DNA from: Candidatus Altarchaeales archaeon
GTDB lineage: Archaea > Altiarchaeota > Altiarchaeia > IMC4 > SCGC-AAA252-I15
DNA: 16,976 nt
Assembly: GCA_014729705.1 (NCBI GenBank)
Contig: WJJK01000061.1
Coordinates: 1-16,976 of the forward strand
Reading direction: 5' to 3'
The notes below the pieces were generated by a model. The model saw nothing but the letters and a program-made list of their open reading frames with translations, was not told the DNA's origin and ran no database searches. This document shows, one piece after another, positions 14,621 to 16,976 of this stretch; the stretch's first letter is position 1, and the number at the start of each line of letters is the position of its first letter. Made by a program: the position numbers and the translations under genes.

Positions 14621-14886
14621 CTGAAGGACCCAAATACACGCCCGCTGAACTATGGTCTCTCCTAAAGATTATAAAAAGTAATTTCATATGTCCTTTAGAT
14701 CACATACGAAGAACCTATGGTGACGAAGGCGTAGAAGGATACGTAAGAAGTTTGGAAGAAGATCTTACACCAGCATTCACAAAGATACTCTTCGAGGATA
14801 ACCTTGAAGACCTCCCTCTACAGATGGAACACTGTATGCCCCTCATGAAAAAAGTAGCTCTATGGCGCTTGAAAGTAGGAAAATGA
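14617..14886 (+). CDS. WRLEIGK-family protein 4 of 10
   Basis: 89 residues from GTG 14617, overlapping the previous stop as GTGA, with GGAG 8 bases upstream inside the preceding tail codons. It has YTPAELWSLLKIIKS (7-21) and the C-block LEDLPLQMEHCMPLMKKV (62-79) followed by ALWRLKVGK. At 89 residues it has a much shorter middle than most members, so it may show the minimal fold: N-terminal helix, connector, C-terminal block. Function unknown. Confidence 0.75.
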   Translation: MTEGPKYTPAELWSLLKIIKSNFICPLDHIRRTYGDEGVEGYVRSLEEDLTPAFTKILFEDNLEDLPLQMEHCMPLMKKVALWRLKVGK

Positions 14887-15239
14887 AATATACACGCGAA
14901 GATGCCCTGGATTTCGATAAAGCCTTCCCCGCAATAATAACTCAAAGCTCTACTAAAGAAGGTGGCGAGTGGGCAACCGTATCCACTAATCTTGATGCTT
15001 TGATCGTGGGTGGCATGGCCTATCTCATGGCATATGAAAAGTACGATGATGCAATGCATGCTCGACTCATAGGCACTATGTGCCAGTATAAAGCCTCAAA
15101 AATACTGCTGGAAGTACCGTTCGAGGAACTACCTCTCTACATAAAAGATAACCTCTGTAAAGACTGCAACGCCCTTCATAAACAAGAAGAAGGTATCTGC
15201 ACCAAAATAGCCGCGTGGCGTATGGAAAGAGGAAAATAA
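14883..15239 (+). CDS. WRLEIGK-family protein 5 of 10, with Cys-rich insertion
   Basis: 118 residues from ATG 14883, overlapping the previous stop as ATGA. An upstream in-frame ATG at 14862 lies inside the previous gene and lacks the coupled arrangement. N-block KYTREDALDFDKAF (2-15); C-block FEELPLYIKDN (80-90). Between the two halves of the C-block is an extra stretch LCKDCNALHKQEEGIC (91-106) with C92, C95, H99 and C106, a possible small metal site. The tail is IAAWRMERGK. The middle includes a hydrophobic ALIVGGMAYLMAY (39-51), probably a buried helix rather than a membrane span. It is followed by a 3-base gap to the next member. Confidence 0.75.
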   Translation: MKYTREDALDFDKAFPAIITQSSTKEGGEWATVSTNLDALIVGGMAYLMAYEKYDDAMHARLIGTMCQYKASKILLEVPFEELPLYIKDNLCKDCNALHKQEEGICTKIAAWRMERGK

Positions 15240-15242
15240 GCT

Positions 15243-15602
15243 ATGAGCTCGCCTCCAGTACCCACTATGAATGACTGCCTCCACGCACTCTATGAGCGAC
15301 TCGTGATGAACCACCCGAATATCTCTAGAATAAATGAAGACTATAGACGGCTACATATAATGCGCGACACAACATGGAGTGAACTGGCAAGGTATACGAT
15401 GCTTCATGCCGATACAGCCGCAGTCACAGGCTCAAATAATGCAGTAATCATCTACAAAAACCTCAGAGATGGAACACCCCAGAGCTTCGCAAAACTCAAG
15501 GAAATGCTAAGCCAACCTCTAGAGGATATGCCAACGTACATGGGACACCACTCCTTAATAATGCGTGCCGCGGCTGGGTGGCGGCTGGAGATAGGGAAGT
15601 GA
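15243..15602 (+). CDS. WRLEIGK-family protein 6 of 10
   Basis: 119 residues from ATG 15243. GGAAAA from the previous tail codons lies about 8 bases upstream. It belongs to a subgroup with members 7 and 9: the N-terminal block is MNDCLHALYERLVMNHP (9-25) rather than YT.E[DE], matching VDECIFAIYKDVIILHP in member 7. It ends LEDMPTYMGHHSLIMRAA then GWRLEIGK. The middle has ELARYTMLHADTAAV, which aligns with the YGKYLILAQDVAWLY segment of member 7. Its TGA overlaps the next start as GTGA. Confidence 0.75.
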   Translation: MSSPPVPTMNDCLHALYERLVMNHPNISRINEDYRRLHIMRDTTWSELARYTMLHADTAAVTGSNNAVIIYKNLRDGTPQSFAKLKEMLSQPLEDMPTYMGHHSLIMRAAAGWRLEIGK

Positions 15603-15961
15603 CAGTAAAAAACGTAAAGCACACTGATGTCGATGAATGCATCTTCGCAATATACAAAGACGTCATCATCTTGCATCCTCCTATGAATAACAGGCGTGCC
15701 CTTATAATGCGCCCCCGGATGTCAGATCTGCGTAAAGCACCAACAACCTATGGAAAATACTTAATACTTGCACAGGATGTCGCCTGGCTATATGGCATAC
15801 GCGCTGACCTCGACACCAACATAACACACCTACGAACACAGGAATATTTTCACCTATGTAGACTACTAACACTACCCCTAGAAGAAATCCCACCGCTACT
15901 CGGAGATGAATCACCGATCTTACGTGCCCTGGGTAAATATAGACTGGAGAGAGGAAAGTGA
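15599..15961 (+). CDS. WRLEIGK-family protein 7 of 10
   Basis: 120 residues from GTG 15599 (GTGA overlap; the in-frame ATG at 15578 lies inside the previous gene's conserved tail and is less likely). It contains DVDECIFAIYKDVIILHP, MSDLRKAPTTYGKYLILAQD and the C-block LEEIPPLLGDESPILRAL, ending YRLERGK, where Tyr replaces the conserved Trp. It is closely related to member 9 across its whole length, and their C-block DNA is about 88% identical over 51 bases. Function unknown. Confidence 0.75.
   Translation: MTVKNVKHTDVDECIFAIYKDVIILHPPMNNRRALIMRPRMSDLRKAPTTYGKYLILAQDVAWLYGIRADLDTNITHLRTQEYFHLCRLLTLPLEEIPPLLGDESPILRALGKYRLERGK
15878..15928 (+). repeat. 51-bp direct repeat, copy 1 (in member 7)
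   Basis: This segment matches 16464-16514 in member 9 at 45 of 51 positions by my count, including an exact 16-base run (CCGCTACTCGGAGATG) and an exact 15-base run (CCGATCTTACGTGCC). Four of the six differences are at third codon positions, and the other two fall in the first and second positions of neighbouring codons or the same codon. It encodes the C-block LEE.PPLLGD.SPILRA in both genes. Confidence 0.85.
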
Positions 15962-16194
15962 ACGTACTTAGGTCATGCACTAGAGAGGAATATAGCCTAC
16001 TCGAACAAAAACTGAAGAAAGTAGGTCTACGCTGGGCAAAATACGAAGACGCAAAAAATATATCAGGCCGCCTGGGATCGCGCCTCGAATATATGCTCGA
16101 CCCTGACTCTTTTAATGGTATGCCTATGCAGATAGGCACATTAGATAGATTTTTTAGAATACTTGCCGAGTGGCGACTGGAAATAGGACGGTGA
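15958..16194 (+). CDS. WRLEIGK-family protein 8 of 10, shortest member
   Basis: 78 residues from GTG 15958, overlapping the previous stop as GTGA, with GGAAA of the preceding tail codons as its ribosome site. It keeps the YT.E[DE]-type start as CTREEYSLLEQKLKKVGL (7-24) and the C-block as FNGMPMQIGTLDRFFRIL followed by AEWRLEIGR. The very short middle makes it a good candidate for the core fold. The final Lys is replaced by Arg (agg to acg/gtga context), while the GTGA coupling to the next gene is kept. Confidence 0.7.
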   Translation: MNVLRSCTREEYSLLEQKLKKVGLRWAKYEDAKNISGRLGSRLEYMLDPDSFNGMPMQIGTLDRFFRILAEWRLEIGR

Positions 16195-16547
16195 CAATAC
16201 AAAGCATGGACATGGACGAGCGCTACATCGAAGAATGCATCCTGGCTGTCTATAAGAACATCGTGGTGGAGAACTCACTGCAACGCTCGAGGCGCACGCT
16301 TTCTTTTGGACACCGTATGTCTAGACTGCGGGATGCACCATCCACCTACGCGAAATACCTGATGCTCGTAGAAGACGTAGATTTTCTCTATTTTCAGATG
16401 AGCAGCACGAAGCTCAAGCGTCTCCGCGACTACTCCGCTCTGTGTGGATACTTGATGAGCCCTCTAGAAGAGATGCCGCCGCTACTCGGAGATGCGTCCC
16501 CGATCTTACGTGCCATGGCTCAGTGGAGACTGGAGATCGGCAAATGA
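16191..16547 (+). CDS. WRLEIGK-family protein 9 of 10
   Basis: 118 residues from GTG 16191 (GTGA overlap; the in-frame ATG at 16170 lies within the previous gene). It is the closest relative of member 7, with YIEECILAVYKNIVVEN, MSRLRDAPSTYAKYLMLVED and LEEMPPLLGDASPILRAM, ending QWRLEIGK. The similarity extends to the DNA level in the C-block, so these two probably arose by a recent duplication or exchange that leapt over the unrelated member 8. Function unknown. Confidence 0.75.
   Translation: MTIQSMDMDERYIEECILAVYKNIVVENSLQRSRRTLSFGHRMSRLRDAPSTYAKYLMLVEDVDFLYFQMSSTKLKRLRDYSALCGYLMSPLEEMPPLLGDASPILRAMAQWRLEIGK
16464..16514 (+). repeat. 51-bp direct repeat, copy 2 (in member 9)
   Basis: Second copy of the repeat at 15878-15928, 586 bases downstream. 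See copy 1 for the comparison. It is by far the closest DNA match I can see between any two family members. Confidence 0.85.
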
Positions 16548-16825
16548 GAGACATCCGCTATACTCATAAAGAAATAGACCGGCTCGTAGAAATCTTGAGT
16601 ACGACGGATCTGATGCTTAACTCAGAGTATGTACCTCCTGAAAACATGTCTGAAGACACGCACCTAGAGACAGTCTTCTGGAAAATATACCCACATGGCA
16701 GGTATGTCTCTAAAGAGCTCTTGCAAAAAGCCTACATGCCCTTCGAGGACCTACCCCTGTACGTAGGTGCAAAAAGCCCAACAATTGAGTCCATCGTAAA
16801 ATGGCGACTGGAGATCGGTAAGTAA
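16544..16825 (+). CDS. WRLEIGK-family protein 10 of 10
   Basis: 93 residues from ATG 16544, overlapping the previous stop as ATGA. The longer in-frame reading from 16442 runs through the previous gene and has no coupled site. N-block YTHKEIDRLVEILSTTDL (6-23); C-block FEDLPLYVGAKSPTIES then VKWRLEIGK. The middle has FWKIYPHGRYVSKEL. It ends in TAATG, so the stop shares a base with the start of the next, membrane-protein gene. Confidence 0.75.
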   Translation: MRDIRYTHKEIDRLVEILSTTDLMLNSEYVPPENMSEDTHLETVFWKIYPHGRYVSKELLQKAYMPFEDLPLYVGAKSPTIESIVKWRLEIGK

Positions 16826-16976
16826 TGTCTATCAGCCTACTGATCCTATGCATATGGTCCATGACCATATGCAGCCTCCTAATAATCGCCACTCGCATGA
16901 CATACAAAACGTGGCTCGAGCGCCATACACACAAAATGTCCGCTAATCTCTTGTGTAAGTACAGCACCGAAGAACT
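16825..16976 (+). CDS. Partial membrane protein, next gene of the operon (runs off the window)
   Basis: An ATG at 16825 overlaps the stop of the last family member (TAATG) and stays open for 50 codons to the window edge. The first ~22 residues (MSISLLILCIWSMTICSLLI onward) form a strongly hydrophobic, probably membrane-spanning or signal-anchor helix. A basic, His-containing stretch follows (YKTWLERHTHKMSANL). No WRLEIGK block can be tested because the C-terminus is outside the window. By analogy with the membrane-anchored member 2 it could be an eleventh family protein. Confidence 0.6.
   Translation, partial: MSISLLILCIWSMTICSLLIIATRMTYKTWLERHTHKMSANLLCKYSTEE

Larger units (their letters stand above)
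12738..16825 (+). repeat. Tandem array of ten divergent paralogous genes with a conserved 3' end
   Basis: The ten genes listed as WRLEIGK-family members 1-10 lie head-to-tail, interrupted only by the methyltransferase-like gene at 13672-14250. Their 3' ends repeat at both protein and DNA level. For example TGGAGACTGGAGATCGGTAA ends member 3, TGGCGACTGGAGATCGGTAA ends member 10 and TGGCGGCTGGAGATAGGGAA ends member 6. The rest of each gene differs strongly. This suggests serial duplication followed by rapid divergence, with the 3' end held constant. Confidence 0.85.

Noticed and set aside
16442..16543. N-terminally extended version of WRLEIGK-family member 10
   Set aside because: The extension is a frameshifted reading of the conserved end of member 9; the ATGA overlap at 16544 gives the family-type start.
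14580..16825. CRISPR-like array from the repeated 3' ends
   Set aside because: The repeats are spaced by whole genes of unequal length, are degenerate and lie in coding sequence, so they are gene-family repeats, not a CRISPR.
1..16976. tRNA or other structured RNA genes
   Set aside because: I searched by eye for tRNA-type ends and conserved arms in the few non-coding stretches and saw none; almost all sequence is coding.

Overview
The window reads as part of a large tailed-phage (Caudoviricetes) genome, probably metagenomic and using the standard code, since TAA, TAG and TGA all act as stops. The phage call rests on a small protein resembling the phage ABA-sandwich family, a phage-type spermidine-synthase-like methyltransferase, a phage-type HAD/zincin/P-loop fusion, very tight gene packing with stop/start overlaps, and two long structural-looking proteins. 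The host cannot be read from the sequence.

Left edge (1 to about 405): a visibly AT-rich island unlike the rest of the window. On the minus strand it holds the first 53 codons of a TnpB/OrfB-like IS605-family protein and, overlapping its start, a 47-residue ribbon-helix-helix protein. Both lie behind a perfect 10-bp inverted repeat that touches the ribosome binding site. It looks like an IS200/IS605-type element inserted right behind the last gene of the minus-strand operon.

Minus-strand block (406-11774, transcribed right to left): six tightly packed genes. In transcription order they are a 672-residue unknown, an 1836-residue low-cysteine helical protein, a 111-residue protein, a 647-residue HAD phosphatase-like / HExxH / P-loop kinase fusion, a rhodanese-domain protein and an aldo-keto reductase. 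Two of them share a ~30-residue helical module, and several carry a short basic/hydrophobic segment. This suggests a common virion-associated destination, but that is inference.

Divergent spacer (11775-12042): no gene; a 10-bp palindrome and AT-rich -10-like hexamers, probably the control region for both directions.

Plus-strand block (12043-16976): small, overlapping genes. After the ABA-sandwich-like protein and a small zinc-finger-like protein comes the main discovery. Ten consecutive small paralogues (one fused to membrane helices) end in a conserved block, [FL]E[DE][LM]P...WRLEIGK. Most also begin with YT.E[DE]...L, and their middles differ strongly. A methyltransferase-like gene sits between the second and third. 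Most members overlap by GTGA or ATGA, and the codons for the conserved Leu-Glu-Ile-Gly-Lys tail also supply the Shine-Dalgarno sequence for the next gene. I do not recognise this family. It looks like a tandemly expanded, diversifying phage accessory cassette (host-takeover or anti-defence would be reasonable guesses). The window ends inside a further membrane-protein gene of the same operon.
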